A stretch of DNA of 33,679 bases from Deltaproteobacteria bacterium (lineage in GTDB: Bacteria; Myxococcota_A; Polyangia; Polyangiales; Houyiibacteriaceae). Positions 8,435 through 17,858 of this stretch are shown in pieces (positions within the stretch are counted from its first letter, which is position 1; the number at the start of each line of letters is the position of its first letter). The notes under the pieces are model-generated. The model was given only the letters and a program-made list of their open reading frames with translations. It made no database searches and was not told the origin of the DNA. Made by a program: the position numbers and the translations under genes. The DNA lies in NCBI GenBank assembly GCA_013151775.1, contig JAADHO010000021.1:1-33679 (forward strand), given 5' to 3'.

Positions 8435-9142
8435 ATGGAACGCGCATCGCGCTGGCGGCGCTGGCTTGCTGCGCCGGCACCGCCTAGCGCCGCCGCGCAG
8501 ACCCGGCCGACGTTCTTCGACGAGCCCTCGGAGATCCGCGTCATCGGTCGCGCGAGCGCCGCGCACGCACCACTGCCGCTGGTCGTCTTCCTCGCCGCGA
8601 CCGGCGGCACCTCCGCGGAGATGTTCACGCGCATGCATCAGGCCGTGCCCTTCGAGCGCTACGTCGCCCTGCTGCCTCCCGGGCGCCCGGCGCGAGCGGA
8701 CTACCTGCCCCGCTTCCGCGACTTCGTGGACTGGATGGAAGAGCGGATCCTGCCTGATCTCGAGCGGGCGCGCGCGCAGCATACCGTCGACCCCGAACGC
8801 ATCTACCTCGTCGGCTTCTCCCTCGGCGGTGACACGAGCTGGGCGCTGCTCGCCCGGCGCCCCGACCTCTTCCGCGGCGCCGTGGTAATGGGGAGCCGCT
8901 CAGGCGCACGGGTGCCTTCCCGCAAGCTCCGTCTGATGCGCGAGCGAGGCGTGCGCGTGGCCTTCGCCATCGGCCGCGAAGACCGGGCCGTGCGCGTCAG
9001 CGGCATCCAGCGCGCGCATCGGCGCATGCTCGAGGCCGGCGTCCCCACGCGCCTCGATCTCTATCCCGGCGAGCACGTGCCTCCCCCAGATCCCGAAATG
9101 CTCGCGGCACTCTTCCGCTTCGTGATGATCGGCTCGCCGTGA
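8435..9142 (+). CDS. Alpha/beta hydrolase (esterase/poly-hydrolase-like)
   Basis: PLPLVVFLAATGGTSAEMF, nucleophile elbow VGFSLGGDTSWALLARRPDLFRGAVVMGSRSG, and FAIGREDRAVRVSGIQRAHRRMLEAGVPTRLDLYPGEH typical of the C-terminal acid/His region. Confidence 0.8.
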   Translation: MERASRWRRWLAAPAPPSAAAQTRPTFFDEPSEIRVIGRASAAHAPLPLVVFLAATGGTSAEMFTRMHQAVPFERYVALLPPGRPARADYLPRFRDFVDWMEERILPDLERARAQHTVDPERIYLVGFSLGGDTSWALLARRPDLFRGAVVMGSRSGARVPSRKLRLMRERGVRVAFAIGREDRAVRVSGIQRAHRRMLEAGVPTRLDLYPGEHVPPPDPEMLAALFRFVMIGSP

Positions 9143-9227
9143 GGAATGCATGATCCGACTTGGGGCGTCGGCCGTAACATCGGAGGACGCGCGGTCATAT
9201 GCTGCGTGGACGACTGGAGGTCATCGA

Positions 9228-9881
9228 ATGTCTCGCCCCTTCGTGCTCGCGCTGAGCGCTCTCCTGATGCTGGGAAGTTGCGGCAGCCAAGCCGGATTCG
9301 CTCAAGACTCGGCGCGTTCTCCGAGCACACGACGCGCCCCTCCTCCCACCTCCGGTCGCGCCGTCGCCGTCTTCGCCGGTGGCTGCTTCTGGTGCATGGA
9401 GGGCCCCTTCGAGGCGCTCGAGGGCGTGAGCGCGGTGCTCTCGGGCTACTCGGGAGGTCAGCTCGAGGGCCCGAGCTACCAGGAGGTCTCCTCGGGCCGC
9501 ACGCGCCACCTCGAGGCCGTGCACGTGAGCTACGACCCGAGCCGCGTGAGCTATCAGCGCCTGCTCGAGGTCTATTGGCACAACGTGGATCCGACACAGG
9601 ATGACGGACAATTCTGCGACCACGGCCGGCAGTACCGAACCGCGATCTTCGTCCAGAACGCAGCGGAGCGGCGGCTGGCCGAGGCGAGCAAGGCGCACAT
9701 GGCGGAGGCGCTCGGGCGACCCATCAACACGGAGATTCGCGCCGACGCGCCCTTCTGGATCGCAGAGGCCTACCATCAGGACTACCACCGCACACACCCG
9801 ACGAGCTACCACCGCTACCGCACGGGCTGCGGCCGTGATGCGCGGCTACGCGAGCTCTGGGGCGCGAGCGCTGGGCACTGA
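9228..9881 (+). CDS. msrA: Peptide-methionine (S)-S-oxide reductase MsrA, exported/lipoprotein form
   Basis: GGCFWCMEGPFEALEGVSAVLSGYSGG and YRTAIFV are MsrA signatures. N-terminus MSRPFVLALSALLMLGSCGSQ looks like a lipoprotein signal. ORF track starts at 9150. Confidence 0.93.
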   Translation: MSRPFVLALSALLMLGSCGSQAGFAQDSARSPSTRRAPPPTSGRAVAVFAGGCFWCMEGPFEALEGVSAVLSGYSGGQLEGPSYQEVSSGRTRHLEAVHVSYDPSRVSYQRLLEVYWHNVDPTQDDGQFCDHGRQYRTAIFVQNAAERRLAEASKAHMAEALGRPINTEIRADAPFWIAEAYHQDYHRTHPTSYHRYRTGCGRDARLRELWGASAGH

Positions 9882-9892
9882 AGGCTCATGTA

Positions 9893-10456
9893 TCAGAGTG
9901 AGGGCTGGGGTTCGAAGTCGAGGGAGGCTGCGTTGATGCAGTAGCGCTGCCCCGTGGGCAGAGGTCCGTCGGGGAAGATGTGTCCGAGGTGGCCGCCACA
10001 GCGCGCGCAGTGAACCTCGGTGCGGAGCGTGCCGAGGGAGCTGTCGCTGCGAGTCGCTACGCGGCCGGGGGCGACGGGTCGCGTGTAGCTCGGCCAGCCC
10101 GTATGGGAGTCGAATTTGTCGGTCGACGTGAAGAGCGGCGCGCCACAACCGGCGCAGCGGTAGAGACCGGGCGCGTGGTTGGCGTGGAAGGCGCCCGAGT
10201 AGGCTCGCTCCGTGCCCTCTTCGCGCAGCACGTGAAACTCGGTGGGCGTCAATCGCCCGCGCCACTGCCGAGCACTGAACGCAACTCTGTCGCCGACAGG
10301 GGGATCGACGAAGCGCTCGGGGCGCTCCCGTGTGGCCGTGTTGGCGGAAGCCATGGCGCCAGAGTCTTGAGCATCGGCCGCGGGATCCGGGGAGAGCGCG
10401 AGGGCGACGAGAGCGAGGAAGGCGACGGCGAAGAGGAGGGCGAGCAACGTGCGCAT
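9893..10456 (-). CDS. msrB: Peptide-methionine (R)-S-oxide reductase MsrB, exported
   Basis: TPTEFHVLREEGTERAYSGAFHANHAPGLYRCAGCGAPLFTSTDKFDSHTGWPSY, VHCARCGGHLGHIFPDGP, RYCINAASLDF; hydrophobic N-terminal signal/anchor. Confidence 0.95.
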   Translation of the reverse strand: MRTLLALLFAVAFLALVALALSPDPAADAQDSGAMASANTATRERPERFVDPPVGDRVAFSARQWRGRLTPTEFHVLREEGTERAYSGAFHANHAPGLYRCAGCGAPLFTSTDKFDSHTGWPSYTRPVAPGRVATRSDSSLGTLRTEVHCARCGGHLGHIFPDGPLPTGQRYCINAASLDFEPQPSL

Positions 10457-10612
10457 GACTCCGTCTTAGGGCGTAGCGACTGCTGCCGTAAGCTGCGATT
10501 TCGGCGACGAGCAACCCACACGGAGGGTGACTCGGCCATCAAGGCAAACTCCGACGAGCTGCCTTGCGACCGGATCATTCGCGCCACGCTCGGGATGCCC
10601 GCCTCCGGCGCG

Positions 10613-11239
10613 CTACGCCTTCTCCAGCGCGGCGAGCAGAGCGTCGACCAGCCAGTGGAGGTGCGCTCGGCGCTCGGCGATGCCTTCGGCGCTCAGGGGG
10701 TCCGTTCCCCACGCGGGCGCGAGCGCCTCGGCGTAGGTGAAGTGGTTGATCACGGACGCCGAGAAGGTGAGGAAGAACTGGCGCGCAGCCAGCGGGCCCG
10801 TGGCGGGGACGAGGTCGCCGAGGGCCTGTTCGATGAAGCGCTGCAAGCCTGCGAGGTTCTCACCGATGAGCGTGAGGGCGGGTCCGCGTGAGGCCACCTG
10901 CTGCTGGACGAAGCGCGGGAAATTCTGATGCGTGGCGATGAAGTCCACGTAGCCGTCCATCAGGCGATGCAGGCGCTCGGCGACCGTGCCGTCTTCTGCC
11001 AGGGCGTCGCGCAGGGCCTGCTCGTGCGCCGCGTAGTAGCGCGCCATGACGCGCTCGAAGAGGGCCTCCTTGTTGTCGAAGTAGTAGAAGACGAGGGCCT
11101 TGTTCACGCCCGCGGCCTCGGCCACGTCGCGCACGCTGATGGCGTCGTAGCCCTGCTCACCAAAGAGCGCGTCGGCCGCCGTGAGGATCTGATTCGCCCG
11201 CACCGACTCGTCTCGCTTCTTCGCCCGTCGTCTCGCCAT
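10613..11239 (-). CDS. TetR/AcrR family transcriptional regulator
   Basis: ILTAADALFGEQGYDAISVRDVAEAAGVNKALVFYYFDNKEALFERVM is a classic TetR N-terminal HTH. Confidence 0.93.
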   Translation of the reverse strand: MARRRAKKRDESVRANQILTAADALFGEQGYDAISVRDVAEAAGVNKALVFYYFDNKEALFERVMARYYAAHEQALRDALAEDGTVAERLHRLMDGYVDFIATHQNFPRFVQQQVASRGPALTLIGENLAGLQRFIEQALGDLVPATGPLAARQFFLTFSASVINHFTYAEALAPAWGTDPLSAEGIAERRAHLHWLVDALLAALEKA

Positions 11240-11269
11240 CCAGGCTCCTTAGCACGTCTCGAGGACAAA

Positions 11270-11300
11270 GTTGACCGTTGGGTTTGACCGAACGGTTAAC
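11270..11300. promoter_or_regulatory. Candidate TetR-family operator in the divergent intergenic region
   Basis: GTTGACCGTTGGGTTTGACCGAACGGTTAAC: outer arms GTTGACCGTT/AACGGTTAAC match 9/10 as an inverted repeat; inner TTGACCG-AA-CGGTTAA is also a near-palindrome. Lies between the TetR gene and the TPP-enzyme gene. Confidence 0.6.
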
Positions 11301-11359
11301 ATATGCCATCAAGGAGCTGTGGGCGCCACGGGGGCAGTCCGAAATCGCCGGAGAAGACC

Positions 11360-13138
11360 ATGGGAATCGTCGCCAAGCTCGAGAGAAAACACCACATCAC
11401 AGGGGGAGCCATCCTCTCCCGCATGCTCGGCGCCGAGGGCGTCACCAAGGCCTTCGGCATCATCGACGGCACCTACCTCGCCCTCAACGTCAGCCTCGAA
11501 GGCAGCGGCATCGATCTCATCGGCCCGCGCCACGAGGCCTGCGCCCTGCACATGGCGGGCGCCTACGCACGCATGACGGGCGGCCTCGGCGTGGCCATCG
11601 CGAGCAACGGTCCCGGGGTCGCGAACGCCCTCTCGGGCGTCGCCGTGGAGCAGACGGAAGGCAACCGCGTGCTCTTGATCACCTCGTGTCGACGCCAAGG
11701 CATCGTCTACCCGGATCGGGGCGGCGCGTTTCAGGCCTTCGATCAGGTGGGCGTGATCGGCAAGATGAGCAAATGGAGTTGCGCCGTGCCGTCGGTGGAC
11801 CGCTTGGCCGAACTGACTCGCCGCGCCCTGCGCGTCTGCTTCACCGGTCGCCCCGGCGTCGTGCATCTCGACGTGCCCGAGAGCGTGATGAACACCAAGG
11901 TGGAGGAGAATCCGAGCTGGTTCCGCGCTCCCGATCAGTACCGCATGCTCGAAGCGCTGACGCCCACGACGCGTCAGGTCGGGCGCGCCCTCGACATGCT
12001 CGCCTCGGCCAAGCGCCCCATCCTGCACGCGGGCACGGGCATCATGCACGCCGGCGCCTATGCGGAGTTGAAGCAGGTAGCGGAGCTCTTCCACGCCCCC
12101 GTGAGCACCTCCTGGGGTGCCCGCGCGGCCATGGACGAACGCCACGAACTGAGCATCCCCATGCCCTACGTCGACGCCCTGAAACAAGCGCGCGTCGAGT
12201 CGGATTGCGTGCTCGTGCTCGGCTCGCGCCTGGGGGAGACCGACTTCTGGGGCAAGGCCCCTTACTGGGCGAAGCCCGAAGAGCAGCAGCTGATTCAGGT
12301 AGACCTCGAGCTGGAGCAGTTGGGCAATAACAGGCCGGTGGACCTGGCCGTGCAGGCGGACGTGAAGGAGTTCCTGCGTCAGCTCGCGGCCATGGCACGC
12401 ACCCGCAACACGGGCGCCACGGACGCGCGCAAGAAGTGGGTGAAGGGCCTGAACAAGGCCTGCGCGAGCCGTCGCAAGAAGCTCGACAAGTGGCTCGACA
12501 AGACGGACGTGCCGATGCACCCGGCGCATGTCGCCCACACCTGCGACCAAGTCTTCGACGACGACGCCGTGATGGTGGTGGACGGAGGCAACACCAGCAT
12601 CTGGGCCCACTTCTTCCACCAAGTGCGCACGCCCAACACCGTGCTCGGCACGGCCAAGATGGGCATGCTCGGCGCGGGCATTCCGCAGGCCCTCGCCGCC
12701 AAGGTCGCGCGCCCCGACAAGCAGGTCGTGTGCGTGATCGGCGACGGCGCCATGGGCTTTCACCCGCAAGAGATCGAGACCGCCGTGCGCTGCGGCCTGA
12801 ACGTCATCTACATCGTGCTCTGTGACAAGCAGTGGGGCATGGTGAAGATGACGCAGCAGTTCGCCCTGAAGCCGGTGAAGACGTTGATCAAGAAGAGTCT
12901 CAGCCCGGAGGAGACGACCAACACGGAGCTGAACGAGATCGAGTTCGACCAGCTCGCGCGCTCCATGGGCGCTCACGGCGAGCGCGTGGCGGACTCTGCG
13001 GGGCTGCGCGGCGCCATCGAGCGCTGCATGGCCTCGGGCAAGCCGAGCGTGATCCACGTCGACGTGGACCGCGTGGCGCATCTCTGGGCGCCCAACCTGC
13101 GCACCTTCAAGGAGATGCATCAGGAGCCGAAGGGGTGA
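11360..13138 (+). CDS. Thiamine pyrophosphate-dependent enzyme (acetolactate synthase-like superfamily)
   Basis: GAILSRMLGAEGVTKAFGIIDGTYLALN...GPRHEACALHMAGAYARMTGGLGVAIASNGPGVANALSGVA, and C-terminal GDGAMGFHPQEIETAVRCGLNVIYIVLCDKQWG TPP-binding motif. ATG at 11360 (MGIVAKLERKHHITGG) preferred over 11303. Confidence 0.9.
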   Translation: MGIVAKLERKHHITGGAILSRMLGAEGVTKAFGIIDGTYLALNVSLEGSGIDLIGPRHEACALHMAGAYARMTGGLGVAIASNGPGVANALSGVAVEQTEGNRVLLITSCRRQGIVYPDRGGAFQAFDQVGVIGKMSKWSCAVPSVDRLAELTRRALRVCFTGRPGVVHLDVPESVMNTKVEENPSWFRAPDQYRMLEALTPTTRQVGRALDMLASAKRPILHAGTGIMHAGAYAELKQVAELFHAPVSTSWGARAAMDERHELSIPMPYVDALKQARVESDCVLVLGSRLGETDFWGKAPYWAKPEEQQLIQVDLELEQLGNNRPVDLAVQADVKEFLRQLAAMARTRNTGATDARKKWVKGLNKACASRRKKLDKWLDKTDVPMHPAHVAHTCDQVFDDDAVMVVDGGNTSIWAHFFHQVRTPNTVLGTAKMGMLGAGIPQALAAKVARPDKQVVCVIGDGAMGFHPQEIETAVRCGLNVIYIVLCDKQWGMVKMTQQFALKPVKTLIKKSLSPEETTNTELNEIEFDQLARSMGAHGERVADSAGLRGAIERCMASGKPSVIHVDVDRVAHLWAPNLRTFKEMHQEPKG

Positions 13139-14133
13139 GCGTCGAGGACGCAGCCGCGGACGGGACGCGCGCACTGCGAGTGCTCGTCACGGGCGCCTCG
13201 GGCTTCGTCGGGAGGCGCGTGGTGGCGGCGCTCGCGAAGACGCCTGGCGCGGAGGTCATCGCCACGGATCTACGCGTGCCCGCCGTGCGCGACCGCCTCG
13301 AGAGCGTCGACTACCGCCGCCTCGACATCTGCGAGCCGGGCATCGGCGCGCTCTTCGCTGAGCTTCGCGTGGACGTGGTCGTGCACCTCGCGGCCATCGT
13401 CACGCCGGGGCCGCACATGACGCGCGAGATGCAGCGGCGCGTCGACGTGGACGGCACACGCGCCGTGCTCGACGCCTGTCTGGAGGCGGGCGTCGAACGC
13501 TTCGTCTACACCAGCAGCGGCGCCGCCTATGGCTACCACGCCGACGCCTCGCCTCTGCTCGAGGAGGACGACCCGCTGCGCGGCAACGACGTCTTCGCCT
13601 ACGCGTGTCACAAGCGCGAGGTGGAGGAGCTGCTCGCCGAGTATCGCGAGGATCATCCCGAACTCGCGCAGGTGATCTTCCGCGTCTCCACCGTGCTCGG
13701 GCCGGAGGTCGACAACCAGATCACAGCCATGTTCGAGCGCCCCGTGGTGATGGGTCTGAAGGGCTCGGAGACTCCCTTCTGCTTCGTCGCCGCGGAGGAC
13801 GTGGCCGCCTGCATCGTCGAGGGCGCGCTCGGCGGCGAGCCCGGCGTCTACAACCTGACGGGAGACGGAGTGATGACGCTGCGCGAGATCGCCGCGCGCA
13901 TGGGGAGACGCTACGTGGCGCTGCCGGAGGCGGTCGTTCGAGGCGCCCTGAGGGCGCTGACCAAGTTCGGCCTCAGCCCCTACGGACCGGAGCAGACGCT
14001 CTTCCTGAAGTACCGCCCCGTGTTGAGCAACGAGCGGCTGAAGAGGGTCTTCGGCTACCGCCCGCGGCAGAACACGAGGCAGGCCTTCGAGCGCTACCGG
14101 GCGTCACGCGCGCTCGAACAAGAGCATGGCTAG
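13135..14133 (+). CDS. NAD-dependent epimerase/dehydratase (extended SDR)
   Basis: RVLVTGASGFVGRRVV Rossmann motif, VVHLAAIV, VYTSSGAAYG, YxxxK-type YACHKREVEELL. GTG at 13135 overlaps the upstream stop (GTGA) and is in frame with the 12832-14133 ORF. Confidence 0.9.
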   Translation: MSVEDAAADGTRALRVLVTGASGFVGRRVVAALAKTPGAEVIATDLRVPAVRDRLESVDYRRLDICEPGIGALFAELRVDVVVHLAAIVTPGPHMTREMQRRVDVDGTRAVLDACLEAGVERFVYTSSGAAYGYHADASPLLEEDDPLRGNDVFAYACHKREVEELLAEYREDHPELAQVIFRVSTVLGPEVDNQITAMFERPVVMGLKGSETPFCFVAAEDVAACIVEGALGGEPGVYNLTGDGVMTLREIAARMGRRYVALPEAVVRGALRALTKFGLSPYGPEQTLFLKYRPVLSNERLKRVFGYRPRQNTRQAFERYRASRALEQEHG

Positions 14134-14950
14134 AGGTCGCGAGCGAAAATTCGACCGAAAGGTCGTGGTGCTCAGCGGGGCCGCCGGTGGTATCGGCTCT
14201 GCGCTCGCCTTCCGCTTCGGTGCGGCGGGGGCGCGCTTGGTCTTGCTCGACCTGAACGAGGAGGCTCTGGCGAAGCTCGCGGAGCGCCTGCGTGTACGCG
14301 GCGTGGAGTGCGTGACGTCCGTCTGCGACGTGCGCTCGGAGGACGCCTGCGAGGCGGCCTTCCGGGTGGCCGAGGATCGCTTCGGCGGCGTGGACGTGGT
14401 GATCGCCAACGCCGGCATCAGCCACCGCAGCCTCTTCGAAGACACGTCCCCCGAGGTGCTGCGCCGGGTGATGGACGTGAACTTCTTCGGCGCCGTGAAC
14501 CTGGTGCGTGCGTGCCTCGCGTCCGTGCGCGCGCGTCGCGGGCAGCTGGTCGCGATCTCGAGCGTCGCCGGTTTCGCGCCCTTGGTGGGCCGCACGGGCT
14601 ACGCCGCCTCCAAGCACGCGCTCCACGGCTTCTTCGGCTCACTGCGCGCTGAGCTCGCCGGGTCGGGCGTGGACGTGATGTTGGTCTGCCCCGCCTTCAC
14701 GGACACGCCGCTAGCGCAGAACGCGCTCGGCGGCGATGGACGCGCCGTGGGTGACGCGGGCCGCGAGATGGCCGGCGGCGCCATGACCCCCGAGCACGTC
14801 GCAAAGAGCGTGCTACGCGCGGCCCAAAGCCGTCGTCGCCTGGTGCCCATCGCGCCCATCGCCCACGCGTCGTTGTGGCTCGCGCGCCTCGCGCCGCGGC
14901 TCTACGAACGCGCCATGTTGGCGAAGCAGGGCGGCGAGTTTCGGGGTTGA
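14126..14950 (+). CDS. Short-chain dehydrogenase/reductase (classical SDR)
   Basis: VVVLSGAAGGIGSALAFRFGAAGARLVLLD, VIANAGISH, ISSVAGFAPLVGRTGYAASKHALHGFFGSLRAEL. ATG overlaps the epimerase 3' end. Confidence 0.92.
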   Translation: MARGRERKFDRKVVVLSGAAGGIGSALAFRFGAAGARLVLLDLNEEALAKLAERLRVRGVECVTSVCDVRSEDACEAAFRVAEDRFGGVDVVIANAGISHRSLFEDTSPEVLRRVMDVNFFGAVNLVRACLASVRARRGQLVAISSVAGFAPLVGRTGYAASKHALHGFFGSLRAELAGSGVDVMLVCPAFTDTPLAQNALGGDGRAVGDAGREMAGGAMTPEHVAKSVLRAAQSRRRLVPIAPIAHASLWLARLAPRLYERAMLAKQGGEFRG

Positions 14951-15065
14951 CGTGGGTGAGCAAGAAGGACGGCCGGGGCCGCAACGCCGAGGCACCGTTG
15001 ACGCACAGACGAACGGCACGGGCGATGCAACGTGTGTAGGGCGGGCACTCGTCCGAGTCGCCGAT

Positions 15066-15716
15066 TCACAGCGGACCCAGGATCTCATCACACAGCGGGT
15101 TCAGGCTGTGCCGGGGGTCATCGATCACGCCGCCGCCTTCATCGCGCGCGGTGCATGAGCCCATCAATCGCCCAGACACCACCACCGGCACATCCTCCCC
15201 CGGCAGGATCTCACCTCCGTCGCCGACACGCGATTCGGGTACGCCGCCCAGGCGCATGGAGACCACCCCGTCTGGGCTGACGCGATAGTCGAAGGTGCGG
15301 ATGAACAAGGCGCCGCCCAGCCCTCCAGACTCGGAGTCGGTGATCACCATCGAGCCCCGGTTCTCGAAGATCCACCGACTGCCCGCGGCCGGCGAGAATG
15401 AAGCTGTGATCGTACCATCCGATTCGTGCGCGATCTGGTCAACGGGATACTTGTATTCACCAGAGATCTGAACACGGTTCCCTGCGGCCTGGAGCAGCAA
15501 GCGCGGCGGCAGGTCAACATCCACGCTGAGAACCAATGCGCCGTACATCTCCGGCAAACCGGGCACATCCACGCTTACCGGTTGCAACGCAGGATCCACG
15601 GGCGCCCGACCGCCTCGTCCTGGAGGCGAATTCGAGCATGCCAACGCGAAAACACAAAGATAAAGAGTGACTATACGTTTATCTGAATGCATAAGAATCG
15701 ACACGACATTCTCCAC
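15066..15716 (-). CDS. Putative lipoprotein of unknown function
   Basis: MHSDKRIVTLYLCVFALACSNSPPGRGG lipobox-like signal (within ORF starting MENVVSIL); no recognised domain. Confidence 0.6.
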   Translation of the reverse strand: MENVVSILMHSDKRIVTLYLCVFALACSNSPPGRGGRAPVDPALQPVSVDVPGLPEMYGALVLSVDVDLPPRLLLQAAGNRVQISGEYKYPVDQIAHESDGTITASFSPAAGSRWIFENRGSMVITDSESGGLGGALFIRTFDYRVSPDGVVSMRLGGVPESRVGDGGEILPGEDVPVVVSGRLMGSCTARDEGGGVIDDPRHSLNPLCDEILGPL

Positions 15717-15836
15717 CTTCTACGGAACTCGCATATAACATACATCTAGGTCTCGTGCCCCTCGGCGGCATCGGGCGCGCGCACGTCGCGAGCGGCTGCG
15801 TTCGACCAGGCGAGCGCGTGCTATGCTGGTGGGGTC

Positions 15837-16397
15837 ATGCCGAACGCCGCCGAGAAGCTCGCAACGTACGAGGACGTGCTCGCGGCGCCCGAGCACCTCG
15901 TGGCACAGCTGATCGACGGGCAGCTCATCACGCAGCCTCGCCCGGCCTCGCGACACGCGAGAGCGGGGTCACGGCTCGGGGCGCTGCTCGACGGACCCTT
16001 CGACCGAGGCAGCGGAGGCCCGGGAGGATGGGTGATCCTGTTCGAGCCCGAGCTGCATCTCGGGCCTCATGTGCTCGTCCCGGATCTCGCCGGCTGGCGG
16101 CGCGAGCGCATGCCGGAGCTGCCGGACGCGCCGTTCTTCGAGCTCGCCCCGGACTTCTGCTGCGAGGTCCTCTCTCCCTCCACGGCGCGAACCGACCGCA
16201 TCCGCAAGGTGCCCCTCTACGCCGAGTATGGCGTCGGCCACGTCTGGCTCGTGGACCCGCAGGCGCAGTCTCTCGAGGTCTTCGCCCTCGACGGTGAGAG
16301 CTATCGCCTGGTCGGCACCTACGCCGAAGAGGAGGTCGTAGAGGCTATGCCCTTCGGCGCGGTCCCGCTCGAGCTCGGGCTGCTCTGGCAGCGTTGA
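15837..16397 (+). CDS. Uma2 family endonuclease-like protein (DUF820, PD-(D/E)XK-like)
   Basis: TYEDVLAAPEHLVAQLIDGQLI, FEPELHLGPHVLVPDLAGWRRERMP, PDFCCEVLSPSTARTDRIRKVPLYAEYGVGHVWLVDPQAQSLEVF. Confidence 0.9.
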   Translation: MPNAAEKLATYEDVLAAPEHLVAQLIDGQLITQPRPASRHARAGSRLGALLDGPFDRGSGGPGGWVILFEPELHLGPHVLVPDLAGWRRERMPELPDAPFFELAPDFCCEVLSPSTARTDRIRKVPLYAEYGVGHVWLVDPQAQSLEVFALDGESYRLVGTYAEEEVVEAMPFGAVPLELGLLWQR

Positions 16398-16457
16398 GCC
16401 CGTGAGGCGGAAGCGGACCTGCGCCGCCTTCGGCCCCTCAGGTCGCTGCCGCTCTAT

Positions 16458-17681
16458 TCAGAAGAATCGTCCAACGACGCCCAGCGTCACCCCTCCCAGG
16501 CGCCCACTTCTGTCCACGAGGGGCGACCATGTGGGAGCCCACGCAACGGCCGTCTGCTGGCGTGCGTGCGCCTCAGCCCGTGCGGAGTCTATTTCATAGC
16601 CAACCACGGCCATAGGTGCGCCCAAGCCAGCGTTGATCGCGAAGGCGACATCGAAATCCAGCTGGGTGGCGATTCGCCCGTCTTCATCCGAGTTCGGCAA
16701 GGCGGTGTATCCGAGAAACGCGCCCGAAATGCCCAGCAGGTAGGTTCGCCAGCCTCCGCCCATGCCATGCGTCATGCTCCCTCCCCAGGTCACGCCGATC
16801 CCCGCACCGACGCCCTGGGCGACGCTCGAACCGAGGGAGTAGGCCAGCGCACAACCCAATGAACCATCGAGATTGGCGCCCACGCGCCACTCACCACAAG
16901 CCAGGGACTTGATCACCCAGGTGCCAGCGACGAAGGCGTTGCCCACGAGCCAGCCCAGGGCCACGGAGAGGAAGACGCGTCCTGGCCGGTGGCTGCGGGA
17001 CGCTCGCGCTCGCACCAGACCCTCGGGGGGCGCGTCGCGCTCGCTCGAGATGCCGTCGCCTGCGGACGTGGGAGAGGGCAACGCGTCCAGCCGCGCCACG
17101 AGCTCGGGGTGCGCGGCCATGGCCTCGCGCAGCCCGACGAACCAGCCTTCGACCGCCTGATCGAGCAGGGCGAACCCGAGGTCCGTGCTATTGTTCTCGC
17201 TCTCCATGTCGCGGCCTTCGATCTCCGCTCGGTAGACCTCCTGGCCGGACCCATCGAGGAGCGCGATGCTGCCGCGAAGCCACGCCTGCGCGCTCGAGCC
17301 GGCGAGCATCCCCGCAGTACGCACCTCGAAGACCGGGAGCTGCACGTCGAGGGTGGAAGCCCCGACGCCAGGGACGAAACCCACGCTGCGCGCGGCGGCA
17401 ACCACATGCTGCGCCACGGCTCCGGCGAGATCGGGTGCGATGAGCTCATGTTGGGGGACGTGAGCGAGGCCCTCCAAACGCCAACCAACGTGGCCCGCAG
17501 CGCTCGCGTGAACACGCACCACGACCCCTTGTCCGTGGGCCACCCCCTGAGGAAGCCCACCATAGCGCGGTGCTGGCGTGCGCACGGGCCCAGGCGCGCA
17601 GCCTTGGATTATCAGCCCCAAGGCGACCCATACCGCGCAACCACGCACACTCGCGAAATTCGCTCTGACTCTCTCCCTCAT
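16458..17681 (-). CDS. Putative lipoprotein with glycine-rich C-terminal membrane-associated region, unknown function
   Basis: Start MRERVRANFASVRGCAVWVALGLIIQGCAPGP (lipobox), preceded on the minus strand by GGGAGGTGAAT (Shine-Dalgarno). The ORF track runs to 19310, but the upstream part is antisense to a well-supported plus-strand gene. Confidence 0.7.
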   Translation of the reverse strand: MRERVRANFASVRGCAVWVALGLIIQGCAPGPVRTPAPRYGGLPQGVAHGQGVVVRVHASAAGHVGWRLEGLAHVPQHELIAPDLAGAVAQHVVAAARSVGFVPGVGASTLDVQLPVFEVRTAGMLAGSSAQAWLRGSIALLDGSGQEVYRAEIEGRDMESENNSTDLGFALLDQAVEGWFVGLREAMAAHPELVARLDALPSPTSAGDGISSERDAPPEGLVRARASRSHRPGRVFLSVALGWLVGNAFVAGTWVIKSLACGEWRVGANLDGSLGCALAYSLGSSVAQGVGAGIGVTWGGSMTHGMGGGWRTYLLGISGAFLGYTALPNSDEDGRIATQLDFDVAFAINAGLGAPMAVVGYEIDSARAEAHARQQTAVAWAPTWSPLVDRSGRLGGVTLGVVGRFF

Positions 17682-17858
17682 ATTCACCTCCCATACACAC
17701 CGAATACACTCATTCGGAACGCACCGGCATCCTACGGCCCCGCTGCGGGCCTGTCGAGGTTCACGGACGACGTCGCAGAGCGTGCCATGCGTTCCCACGA
17801 CGAGAGCCTCGTTCACGAGGGATGATACACTGGGCCGCCCTTCGACTCTGGAGACCTC

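Noticed and set aside
11309-13174. 621-aa minus-strand ORF
   Set aside because: Fully antisense to the TPP enzyme with strong family motifs; H/V/R-rich shadow ORF.
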